DNA of 49,033 nt from Thermomonospora catenispora (GTDB lineage: Bacteria; Actinomycetota; Actinomycetes; Streptosporangiales; Streptosporangiaceae). The stretch covers positions 2,479 to 51,511 of the forward strand of contig NZ_RRYT01000031.1 of NCBI RefSeq assembly GCF_006363815.1, given 5' to 3'. A program made the position numbers and the translations under genes. Below, in pieces: positions 17,548-25,070 of the stretch. The notes beneath the pieces were generated by a model. That model worked only from the letters and a program-made list of their open reading frames with translations, ran no database searches and was not told the origin of the DNA. Numbering within the stretch: the first letter of the stretch is position 1; each line of letters starts with the position of its first letter.

Positions 17548-18011
17548 AGGGGCACCGCCCGGTCCTCCTCGCCGGTCAGCCGGGTCAGGATCTCCTCCAG
17601 GGTCCGCAGCTCCTGCGGGTCGAGCCGGTCCAGCATGTAGCGGCGCACCGCCCTCCGGTAGGTGGGGGTCGCCTCGGCCAGCCGCGCCCGTCCCGCCGGC
17701 GTGAGCACCGCGTACAGCCCGCGGGCGTCGCTGTCGCAGGACTGGCGCGCCACCAGCCCGGCGGCCTGCAGCCGGTCGATCAGCCGGGTCAGTCCGCTGC
17801 GCGACAGCAGCACCCGGTCGGCCAGGTCGTTCATCCGCAGCCGGCCGCCGGGCGCCTCGCTGAGGTGCAGCAGCACGTCGTAGGAGCCCAGCGCCAGGTC
17901 GTGGGCGGCCAGCAGGTCGGCCTGGAGCCGCCGGGCGATGGTCGCTTGCGCGCGGAGCAGGGCCCGCCATACCGCCGGTTCGGTCGGCGCCGGCAGGGTG
18001 GACGTCCTCAC
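17526..18011 (-). CDS. MarR-family transcriptional regulator
   Basis: 161 residues. The winged helix-turn-helix is RMNDLADRVLLSRSGLTRLIDRLQAAGLV, followed by the wing SCDSDARGLYAVLTPAGRARL. Dimerisation helices are at both ends. It would repress nearby or distant genes in response to small ligands; the target is not evident. The start is GTG 18011 with TACGAT (18018-18023, complementary strand) 6 bases upstream and no ribosome-binding site, so likely leaderless. It diverges from mrp across about 87 bases. The end overlaps the convergent DUF1003 gene by 22 bases. Confidence 0.9.
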   Translation of the reverse strand: MRTSTLPAPTEPAVWRALLRAQATIARRLQADLLAAHDLALGSYDVLLHLSEAPGGRLRMNDLADRVLLSRSGLTRLIDRLQAAGLVARQSCDSDARGLYAVLTPAGRARLAEATPTYRRAVRRYMLDRLDPQELRTLEEILTRLTGEEDRAVPLQTPRET

Positions 18012-18098
18012 GCCCCGATCGTATTCCCCTCGCGGGCGTGAGGACGGTTACCGGGGCGGATTGGCGGACGAGTCCGCCGAGTCCATACCATGGACGAC

Positions 18099-19241
18099 AT
18101 GGCCTCCCCAGTGACGATCGACCAGGTGACCGCGGCGCTGGCCACGGTGGTCGATCCCGAGATCCGCAAGCCCATCACCGAGCTCGACATGGTCAAGAGC
18201 GTCGACGTGACGCCGGACGGAGCGGTGCGCGTCGAGGTGTACCTGACCGTGGCCGGTTGTCCGATGCGCGACCGGATCACCAAGGACGTCACCGAGGCGG
18301 TGTCCAAGGTCTCCGGCGTGACCTCGGTGCAGGTCGAGCTGGACGTGATGAACGACGAGCAGCGCAAGGCGCTGCGCGAGAAGCTGCGCGGCGGTGAGGC
18401 CGTCAGGGAGATCCCCTTCGCCAAGCCCACCTCGCTGACCAAGGTGTACGCGGTGGCCAGCGGCAAGGGCGGGGTCGGCAAGTCCTCGGTCACCGTCAAC
18501 CTGGCCGCGGCGCTGGCCTCCCTGGGCCGCAAGGTGGGGGTGGTGGACGCCGACATCTACGGCCACTCGGTGCCGCGGATGCTGGGCGTGGAGGGCCGCC
18601 CCACCAAGGTCGACGACATGATCATGCCGCCGTCCGCGCATGACGTGAAGGTCATCTCCGTCGGCATGTTCACCGCCGGCAACCAGCCGGTCGTCTGGCG
18701 CGGCCCGATGCTGCACCGGGCGCTGCAGCAGTTCCTGGCCGACGTGTACTGGGGCGATCTGGACGTGCTGCTGATGGACCTGCCCCCGGGCACCGGGGAC
18801 GTCGCCATCTCCGTCGCCCAGCTGCTGCCCGCCGCCGAGATCCTGGTGGTGACCACCCCGCAGCAGGCCGCCGCCGAGGTCGCCGAACGCGCCGGCGCGA
18901 TCGCCGCGCAGACCCACCAGCAGGTGGCCGGGGTCATCGAGAACATGTCGTACCTGGAGTGCGCGCACTGCGGCGAGCGCAACGAGATCTTCGGGTCCGG
19001 AGGCGGCCAGCAGGTCGCCGACGCCCTCGCCCGCACCCTGGGCACCAAGGTGCCGCTGCTGGGGCAGATCCCGTTGGACACGCGGCTGCGCGAGGGCGGC
19101 GACCGGGGCGTCCCGCTGGTGCTGTCGGATCCGGACGCCACCGCGGCCAAGGAGCTGCGCTCCATCGCCGAGAACCTCGCCGGCCGCTCCCGCGGCCTGG
19201 TCGGCCGTTCGCTGGGGCTCAGCCCCACCCGGCGCGGCTGA
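18099..19241 (+). CDS. mrp: Mrp/ApbC-family iron-sulfur cluster carrier ATPase
   Basis: 380 residues. An N-terminal MIP18/DUF59-like domain (about 1-80: TVVDPEIRKPITELDMV, GCPMRD) is fused to a P-loop ParA/Mrp ATPase with GKGGVGKSS and VVDADIYG. The CxxC in LECAHCGERN is the expected cluster-binding pair. It carries Fe-S clusters to apo-proteins. ATG 18099 is preferred to ATG 18090 because TACCAT (18086-18091) lies 7 bases before it, the spacing seen at other leaderless genes here, and because TACCAT overlaps the earlier ATG. It converges on tatB. Confidence 0.92.
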   Translation: MASPVTIDQVTAALATVVDPEIRKPITELDMVKSVDVTPDGAVRVEVYLTVAGCPMRDRITKDVTEAVSKVSGVTSVQVELDVMNDEQRKALREKLRGGEAVREIPFAKPTSLTKVYAVASGKGGVGKSSVTVNLAAALASLGRKVGVVDADIYGHSVPRMLGVEGRPTKVDDMIMPPSAHDVKVISVGMFTAGNQPVVWRGPMLHRALQQFLADVYWGDLDVLLMDLPPGTGDVAISVAQLLPAAEILVVTTPQQAAAEVAERAGAIAAQTHQQVAGVIENMSYLECAHCGERNEIFGSGGGQQVADALARTLGTKVPLLGQIPLDTRLREGGDRGVPLVLSDPDATAAKELRSIAENLAGRSRGLVGRSLGLSPTRRG

Positions 19242-19277
19242 CCCCGCGAAGGCCTCTCGAAAGCCCGCGAAGACTCC

Positions 19278-19307
19278 ACGAGCCCGGCCGCGCGCGGCCG
19301 GGCTCGT
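19278..19307. terminator. Bidirectional hairpin terminator between mrp and tatB
   Basis: A perfect 30-base palindrome (19278-19292 with 19293-19307), which can fold as about 13 bp with a 4-base loop, lies midway in the 115-base gap between two convergent stops. Confidence 0.75.
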
Positions 19308-19356
19308 CTCGTCGACAGGGCCGGATCGAAGCCGGATCCGGGGCCTGATCGGCGGC

Positions 19357-19704
19357 TCAGGTGGCCTCGGGATCGTAGGGGGGCCGCTCGCCGTAGCCCA
19401 GTTCGTCGCCTCCGGAGGCGGCGCGGGCGGGCGTGGGGGCGGAGGCGCCCGGGTAGGGGTCGTCGTCGAGGCCCTCGAGCAGATGCTTGCGGACGAAGGT
19501 CTTGGGGTGCAGGTCGGCGATGTCGAAGTCCTTGAACTCCGGACCGAGCCCTTCCTGCAGGTCGCGCTTGGCGTTGTTGGCCATCGTCCGCAGCTGCCGC
19601 AGCGCCCGGCCGGCCTGGGCGGCCGCCTCGGGCAGCCGATCCCCGAAGATCACCAGGGCCAGCACGACGAGCACCAGCATCTCGCCGAGTCCGACGTCGA
19701 ACAC
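19357..19704 (-). CDS. tatB: Sec-independent protein translocase subunit TatB
   Basis: 115 residues. FDVGLGEMLVLVVLALVIFG is the single N-terminal membrane helix, followed by the hinge DRLPEAA and an amphipathic helix (AQAGRALRQLRTMANNAKRDL). The glutamate at position 8 (LGEM) is typical of TatB. With TatA/TatC, encoded elsewhere, it exports folded proteins. The start is GTG 19704 with GGAGG four bases upstream. It is the last gene of the sigE-to-tatB run, 102 bases after htrA. Confidence 0.9.
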   Translation of the reverse strand: MFDVGLGEMLVLVVLALVIFGDRLPEAAAQAGRALRQLRTMANNAKRDLQEGLGPEFKDFDIADLHPKTFVRKHLLEGLDDDPYPGASAPTPARAASGGDELGYGERPPYDPEAT

Positions 19705-19806
19705 CCTTCCTCCACAAGCGCCCGGGGGCGGGCCCGCAGCGGCCCGGCCCCCTCAGCGTATCCGCAGCACGGATCGCCCTGAAGCGCCCACCGGTCAGTC
19801 GGCGGC

Positions 19807-21570
19807 TCAGTTGGCGGCGGCGAGCACCACCTCGACCGTCCGTTCCCGGCCGTCGCGCTGGAACGTCACCTTGACCCGGGTGCCGGGCGCCTTGGCCTGG
19901 ATGGCCGCCGACAGATCGATCCGGTCCTCCACCACCTTGCCGTCGATGGCGGTGATGATGTCGCCGGGACGCAGCCCCGCCTTGTCGGCCGGACCGTTGG
20001 GCACGATCGGCTGCACGCCGTTCTGCTCACGGTCGGCGATCCGCACGCCCGGGCCGGGGTAGTTCGGGTCCATGCCGATGCCCAGCAGGGTGCGCTTGGC
20101 GCTTCCGGTGTTGATGATCTCCTGGGCGATCCGACGGCCGTGGTTGATCGGGATGGCGAAGCCCAGTCCGATGTTGCCGCCCTGCTCGCCCAGGCCGCCG
20201 CCGAGCGTGACGATCGCGGTGTTGATCCCGACCACCCGGCCGGAGCTGTCCACCAGCGGACCGCCGGAGTTGCCGGGGTTGATCGCCGCGTCGGTCTGGA
20301 TGGCGGGGATCACCGCGGCGTCGGCGCCCTCGCCCTGCGTGGGCACCGCCCGGTTCAGCGCGCTGACGATCCCGGCGGTCACCGAGCCGTCCAGCCCCAG
20401 CGGCGAGCCGATCGCGATCACCGGGTCGCCGACCGCCAGGCTGTCGGAGTCGCCCAGCTGCAGCGCCGGCAGGCTGTGCGTGGTCTGCGGCTTGAGCACG
20501 GCGATGTCGGAGGTGGGGTCGCGGCCGACGATCTGGGCGGGCGAGGTCTTCTTGTCGTGGAAGACGATCTCGATCTGCCCGCCGGCCGCCGCCGGGGCCA
20601 CCACGTGGTTGTTGGTGACGATGTAGCCGCCGTTGACGATGAACCCGGTGCCGCCGCTCTGCTCGGCGCCGGCGTTCACCCGGACGGTGACCACGCCGGG
20701 GGTGACCTTCTGGGCGATCCCGGCGACCGAGTCCGGCGAGCGGATCTTGGTCTGTCCGCTGCTGTTGCCGCCGCCGAGGTCGACCGTGCCGCCGGAGCCG
20801 TCGGTGGCCATCACGCCGATGCCGCCGCCCAGGGCGCCCGCCACCAGCGCGACGATCACCACGATGACCGCCATCACCCCCAGCGGGACGCCGCCGCGCC
20901 GATCCGCCGGCGGGGCCGGGACCGGCGTCCAGTTGGGCACATCGCCCGGACCGCCGGGGCCTCCCGGGCCGCCGGGACCGGCCGGTCCGGCGGGGCCGCC
21001 GAACGACCCCAGCGGCGCGGCGCCCGGGGGAGGCGGGGCGGTCGACAGCGGCGGTCCGCTCGGCGGGGGCGGCCAGCCCTGCGGGTCCTGGGAGGGAGGG
21101 ACGAGCTCGGGGCGGCCCCTGCCCTCCGGGGGGCGGGCGCCCGGAGCCGGCCCCTGGCCGTATGCGACGGGCTCCTGGTAGGGGGGCGGGGAGGGCTGCT
21201 CGGACCGCGCCGGCGAGCCGGGCTCCCGGTACGGCGAGGGAGGCTGCGTGTAGGGGTCGTACTGCGACGGAGCCGACACCAACAGCTTGTCGCCGGGCTC
21301 CGGGCCCTCGCCCGGGGCGTCCGGCGGGGCGAACCCGACGTCCGCCGGCTTCTCCTCGCGCTTCTCCTCGCGCGGCGGGTCGGCGTCGGAGGAGTCGGCG
21401 GGCTGAGCGGAGGAGCCCTTCCCGCCCGCCGGCTCCCCGCCGGTGACCTGGACGATGTCATCGGCGGTCGGGGGCGCGGCAGAGCCGCCGGAGGGCTTTT
21501 CGGCACCGGTACCGGCGGCGTCTTCCTCGCGCGGCGGTTCCTCGACAGACCGGCGGCTGTCTTCCGTCAT
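19807..21570 (-). CDS. htrA: HtrA/DegP-like serine protease with PDZ domain
   Basis: 587 residues. A disordered Pro/Gly-rich cytosolic N-terminus of about 225 residues includes a collagen-like GPGGPGGPGG run. One membrane helix (about 228-247) follows, then an extracytoplasmic trypsin-like domain with His322 (TNNHVV), Asp355 (TSDIAVL) and Ser435 (NPGNSGGP), and a C-terminal PDZ domain (GPADKAGLRPGDIITAIDG). It degrades misfolded envelope proteins. ATG 21570 is chosen because AGGAG is only 2 bases from the alternative ATG 21579 and 11 from this one; either is possible. It lies 74 bases after the rseB-like gene, in the sigE stress run. Confidence 0.92.
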   Translation of the reverse strand: MTEDSRRSVEEPPREEDAAGTGAEKPSGGSAAPPTADDIVQVTGGEPAGGKGSSAQPADSSDADPPREEKREEKPADVGFAPPDAPGEGPEPGDKLLVSAPSQYDPYTQPPSPYREPGSPARSEQPSPPPYQEPVAYGQGPAPGARPPEGRGRPELVPPSQDPQGWPPPPSGPPLSTAPPPPGAAPLGSFGGPAGPAGPGGPGGPGGPGDVPNWTPVPAPPADRRGGVPLGVMAVIVVIVALVAGALGGGIGVMATDGSGGTVDLGGGNSSGQTKIRSPDSVAGIAQKVTPGVVTVRVNAGAEQSGGTGFIVNGGYIVTNNHVVAPAAAGGQIEIVFHDKKTSPAQIVGRDPTSDIAVLKPQTTHSLPALQLGDSDSLAVGDPVIAIGSPLGLDGSVTAGIVSALNRAVPTQGEGADAAVIPAIQTDAAINPGNSGGPLVDSSGRVVGINTAIVTLGGGLGEQGGNIGLGFAIPINHGRRIAQEIINTGSAKRTLLGIGMDPNYPGPGVRIADREQNGVQPIVPNGPADKAGLRPGDIITAIDGKVVEDRIDLSAAIQAKAPGTRVKVTFQRDGRERTVEVVLAAAN

Positions 21571-21653
21571 CTGCGCCATCTCTCCTAGCGGGCGTGTCGT
21601 CGTCGTCCAAGGCCATCGTGCCCGTCACGGCATGTGATGAGCATAAGAGCCGA

Positions 21654-22745
21654 TCAGTTCCAGGGATTCGCCCATATGCCGATTCGCCGGGCCCCCCGCC
21701 ACAGGCGCTCGAGCCATCCGGCGCCGTGCGGGAACGCGGCCACCACCGTGTCCGCAACAGAGCGCGGGGCGTCGGTCAGAACCGTATAAACATAGCCATC
21801 GCCGCCCCACAAGGCCCACCGTTGCCGGCCTTCGCGTCGGAAGACCACGCCCTCCTCGCCGCGGGTGCGGCGCCATCCGGCCAGGGCGCGGGTGTCGAGC
21901 CGGCCGCGCTGCACGAACACCGACACCTCGGCCAACCCGTCGGTGTAGCCCAGATGCAGGGCGTGTCCGTCGGCGGATCCCGAGCGCCGCACGGCCTGCA
22001 GCGCGAACCCGCCGGGCAGCTCCTCGGGCACCGGCCACCCGTCCTCGCGCAGCTCGGCGACCTCGGCGGCGGAGACCGCGGCCCACGGGGCGGCCCGGGT
22101 CGGGGCCGCCGCGGACGCCAGGACGGTCTGCGGCACGGCGATCCGCAGCTCGGTGAAGCCGGTGGCGGCGACCAGGCGGCCGGTCTCGTCGAACAGCTCG
22201 CGGTGCAGCATCAGCCCGGTCTCGGCGTCGATCCAGAACCGGCCGGCGACCCCGCCGTCGGCGCGGCGGGCCTCGACCACCCTGGCCCGTCTCCGGCACA
22301 CCGCCTCGTCGGCCGCCCGCGCCACCGTGTAGTTGCGGGCCAGCAGGTCCAACGTCTCGGGGGTGAAGCCGGTGAGCCCGCCGGCGGTCGCGGCGGCCCC
22401 GGCCAGGCCGCCGAAGCGGGTGGAGCGTTCCCGGGAGGCGGCGGGGGCGTCGTCGACCAGCGCGGCGCCGCCCGGGGCGTGCCGCACGGTCACCACCGTC
22501 CGGACCGGCGTGCCGGAGTGGTAGGCGACACGGGTCTGCACCCCCTCATAGGGGGTGGCGCGGGCCGCGGCGGCGGTGCCGCGCAGCAGCTCCAGGGCCG
22601 CGGGGTCGTCGCCGTCGGCGCGGCGTCCCGTGCGGGCGTCCCCGGCCAGCGTCCAGGCCAGCAGCAGGACCGCGGCGAGCCCGCCCGCCGCCCACGGGCC
22701 GCGTCTGCCGAACGCGGCGAGCGGCGCGACGAACGCCCGGCTCAC
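21654..22745 (-). CDS. MucB/RseB-like sigma-factor regulatory protein
   Basis: 363 residues. One N-terminal membrane segment (WAAGGLAAVLLLAWTLA) anchors an extracytoplasmic part with LolA-like strands (TPYEGVQTRVAYHSGTPV, GRFWIDAETGLMLHRELFDETGRLV) and a C-terminal domain with LPGGFALQAVRR and VSVFVQRG. RseB-type proteins bind envelope signals and shield the anti-sigma factor from proteolysis. The GTG start at 22745 overlaps the anti-sigma stop (GTGA), so the two are coupled. As I recall, the M. tuberculosis sigE-rseA-htrA-tatB order lacks this extra member. Confidence 0.85.
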   Translation of the reverse strand: MSRAFVAPLAAFGRRGPWAAGGLAAVLLLAWTLAGDARTGRRADGDDPAALELLRGTAAAARATPYEGVQTRVAYHSGTPVRTVVTVRHAPGGAALVDDAPAASRERSTRFGGLAGAAATAGGLTGFTPETLDLLARNYTVARAADEAVCRRRARVVEARRADGGVAGRFWIDAETGLMLHRELFDETGRLVAATGFTELRIAVPQTVLASAAAPTRAAPWAAVSAAEVAELREDGWPVPEELPGGFALQAVRRSGSADGHALHLGYTDGLAEVSVFVQRGRLDTRALAGWRRTRGEEGVVFRREGRQRWALWGGDGYVYTVLTDAPRSVADTVVAAFPHGAGWLERLWRGARRIGIWANPWN

Positions 22746-23335
22746 GGCGCGGCCGGTGCGGGAGAGGTCTCCATCAGCGGCAGGACGCCGTTGGTCAGCG
22801 CGTGCTCGACCTCCAGGCGGTCGAACGCCGGGACCACCGGGGCGCGCTCCTCGTCCGAGACGGCGCCCGCCAGGTACGAGGCGGAGCCGAGGCCGAGCAC
22901 CACGGCGGCGGCCCCGGCGGCCAGATAGCGGCGCCGGATGCGGCGCCCGACCGCCACCACGGCGGCGCCGCGGTGAAAGGCCCGGCCGGCGGGACGGGTA
23001 TCGCGGGGCCGCGGCATGACGGTGCGCGGCGGCAGGGGGGAGGGCGGGGGGAACATCGACGAGCCCGACCCCTCGTCCGGCGGTGAGGTGACGTCGACCT
23101 GCTCCCCCAGCGCCAGCAGCCGCTTCACGAAGTCGTCGTCGGGCAGGTCCGGCGCGTCGGCCGGGTCCGTGGGAGGAGCGGCCAGCGCGCGCAGCCGGTC
23201 CTTGATCCGGCGCAGCGTGTCGGCCTCTTCCCGGCACCGGTCGCAGCCGGCCAGATGCGCGAGCGCGCGATCACGCTCGTCGTGATCCAGCTCACCGTCG
23301 ACCAGGGCGGTCAGGCGCTCCCCCAGGCAACTCAC
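22742..23335 (-). CDS. Zinc-dependent anti-sigma factor for the adjacent SigE
   Basis: 197 residues. The ZAS motif H-x3-C-x2-C is H27, C31, C34 (HLAGCDRC). A cytosolic helical domain precedes a Pro-rich linker, one membrane helix (about 137-159) and a short extracytoplasmic tail. It would hold SigE inactive until the envelope is stressed. The start is GTG 23335, 7 bases after GGAGG and 13 bases after the sigE stop. It corresponds in position to rseA of M. tuberculosis, though the membrane helix and downstream rseB-like gene make it closer to the RseA-RseB layout. Confidence 0.9.
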   Translation of the reverse strand: MSCLGERLTALVDGELDHDERDRALAHLAGCDRCREEADTLRRIKDRLRALAAPPTDPADAPDLPDDDFVKRLLALGEQVDVTSPPDEGSGSSMFPPPSPLPPRTVMPRPRDTRPAGRAFHRGAAVVAVGRRIRRRYLAAGAAAVVLGLGSASYLAGAVSDEERAPVVPAFDRLEVEHALTNGVLPLMETSPAPAAP

Positions 23336-23348
23336 GCGTCGTCCTCCC

Positions 23349-23963
23349 TCAGGTCCTCTGGCGGCCCTCCGACGCCTCCGCACGGCGCGGCGCACGGTGC
23401 TCCAGGGCGGCCCGCAGCTGCGCCCGCCCGCGATGGATCCTGCTGCGCACCGTGCCGAGCTTCACGCCCAGTGTGGCGGCGATCTCCTCATAGGACAGAC
23501 CCTCGATGTCGCACAGCACCACGGCCGCACGGTACTCCGGCGCCAGGGCGTCCAGCGCGGCCTGCACGTCGGCGTCGAGCCTGCTGTCGTCATAGGCCTG
23601 CGCCGGGGTGGGCTCGCGCCCCTGCAGCCGATCCGCCGCGTCGTCGGCCAGGCCCTCGAAGCGGATGCGCTGCCTACGGCGCGCCATGTCGAGGAAGAGG
23701 TTGGTGGTGATCCGGTGCAGCCAGCCCTCGAAGGTGCCCGGGGTGTAGTTCGACAGCGACCGGAACACCCGGACGAAGACCTCTTGGGTGAGGTCCTCGG
23801 CGTCGTGCGGGTTGCCGGTCAGTCGATAAGCGAGCCGGTACACCCGCCCAGAGTGCTCCCGCACGACCTCGTCCCATGACGGAGGTTCCCATCGGGCCTC
23901 CGGCGCATGGTCGCGATCGCGCGCCGCGACCCCCCCGGTCAGCGACAGCGCCGCGACGTTCAT
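23349..23963 (-). CDS. sigE: ECF RNA polymerase sigma factor, SigE type
   Basis: 204 residues. Sigma region 2 is at about 34-105 ([25 protein letters not shown]) and region 4 at about 140-190 ([29 protein letters not shown]). It directs RNA polymerase to envelope-stress promoters. ATG 23963 is chosen because GGAGG lies exactly 7 bases upstream; the reading frame stays open further but has no better start. Its regulators follow on the same strand, and an ECF-type promoter lies about 120 bases upstream. Confidence 0.92.
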   Translation of the reverse strand: MNVAALSLTGGVAARDRDHAPEARWEPPSWDEVVREHSGRVYRLAYRLTGNPHDAEDLTQEVFVRVFRSLSNYTPGTFEGWLHRITTNLFLDMARRRQRIRFEGLADDAADRLQGREPTPAQAYDDSRLDADVQAALDALAPEYRAAVVLCDIEGLSYEEIAATLGVKLGTVRSRIHRGRAQLRAALEHRAPRRAEASEGRQRT

Positions 23964-24081
23964 GGGCGTACCTCCAGCGCTCTGCCTGCCATGGCCGTTC
24001 CTCTCTGCCGACAGAAGTTGCCGCGCCGAGACGACACGGTCACGCCTGGGCTGGGCGTTCATGAACCGACTCAAGGGTCTC

Positions 24082-24107
24082 AACGTCGCAGGGCGCCGTT
24101 TGGTTCC
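24082..24107 (-). promoter_or_regulatory. ECF-type promoter upstream of sigE
   Basis: On the complementary strand GGAACC (24102-24107), a 16-base spacer and CGTT (24082-24085) match the SigE-type ECF consensus (GGAAC with a (C)GTT element 16-17 bases on). It predicts a leader of about 110 bases and positive autoregulation. A second, housekeeping-like pair, TTGACT (24145-24150) and TAAAAA (24124-24129) with a short 15-base spacer, lies further upstream. Confidence 0.65.
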
Positions 24108-24230
24108 CGAATGCGGTCGCCGCTTTTTAAGATCTGCGCAATTCAGTCAACGGCGGGTTTGGTCCCCGAGTGCGCGGTCGCGGTCCCACGACCGAACCTC
24201 GATATTGTTCGTCCAGCACACCAGGGCACT

Positions 24231-24246
24231 GAGGGAGGCAGCCATC
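24231..24246 (+). promoter_or_regulatory. Ribosome-binding site that fixes an apparent ATC start
   Basis: GAGGGAGG at 24231-24238 is followed 5 bases later by ATC (24244-24246), the first codon that fits the O-methyltransferase. No ATG or GTG occurs in frame upstream; TTG 24205 and CTG 24229 lie before this site. Confidence 0.5.
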
Positions 24247-24876
24247 GACGCGGTACAGGCCACCCTGGCTTTCGTGGAGGAATACCTCCCCGAGGACGAG
24301 GCGCTGCTCAACGCCCGCCGGCTCGGCGAGGAGGCGGGCGCGACGCCGATCGGCCCGGCCGGCGGGGCGGCGCTGCGCTTCCTGGCCGCCATGCTGGACG
24401 CACGGACCGTGGTGGAGATCGGCTCCGGATGCGGGGTCTCCGGCATCTGGCTGCTGCGCGGCATGCGCCCGGACGGCGTGCTGACCAGCGTCGATCTGGA
24501 GCTGGCCCACCAGCGGCTGGCCAAGGAGGCGTACGCGGCGGCCGGGTTCAGCCCTTCGCGCACCCGGATGATCGTGGGCCGGGCGCTGGACGTGCTGCCC
24601 CGGCTCACCGACGGCGCCTACGACATGGTGTTCTGCGACGCCGCCAAGGAGGAGTACCCCGACTATCTGACCGCGGCGCTGCGGCTGCTGCGGCCCGGCG
24701 GAGTCGTCGCGTTCGACAACGCCCTGTGGCACCATCGCGTCGCCGATCCGAGCCGCCGGGACCCGGAGACCGAGGCGATCCGCGAGACCGTCCGCATGGT
24801 CCGCGACGACGAACGCCTGGTGCCCCTGCTGCTCCCGGTGGGGGACGGCCTGCTGTGCGCCCTCAAGCGCGAGTGA
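24244..24876 (+). CDS. SAM-dependent O-methyltransferase (Rv1220c-like), unusual start codon
   Basis: 210 residues of the class I, COMT-like methyltransferase fold. The SAM-binding motif is VVEIGSGCGVSGIWLL, followed by VTSVDLE-like LTSVDLELAH, the acidic DMVFCDAAKEEYPDY and the FDNALW strand. It resembles M. tuberculosis Rv1220c, which also sits beside and opposite sigE. Substrate unknown. With the apparent ATC start the length is close to that relative; starting at TTG 24205 would add 13 residues but lacks a ribosome-binding site. TATTGT at 24203-24208 may be its -10 box. Confidence 0.87.
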   Translation: MDAVQATLAFVEEYLPEDEALLNARRLGEEAGATPIGPAGGAALRFLAAMLDARTVVEIGSGCGVSGIWLLRGMRPDGVLTSVDLELAHQRLAKEAYAAAGFSPSRTRMIVGRALDVLPRLTDGAYDMVFCDAAKEEYPDYLTAALRLLRPGGVVAFDNALWHHRVADPSRRDPETEAIRETVRMVRDDERLVPLLLPVGDGLLCALKRE

Positions 24877-25070
24877 GCTTCCCGCCGCCGGACCGACGGC
24901 GTCGGGTCGGCGGCCGCGGACGCGCCGCGACGCCCGCCCCGCCGGACGCGGCCCCTCCCCCTGCGCGAGGGCCGCACGGACCGCGCACCGCCGGGCCGTC
25001 GCGGACCGTCGCCCTCCCCGGCCGGGCGCGACCGCCGGGTCCGCGGCCCGAGGGCCGGCGCGGCGAGGGG

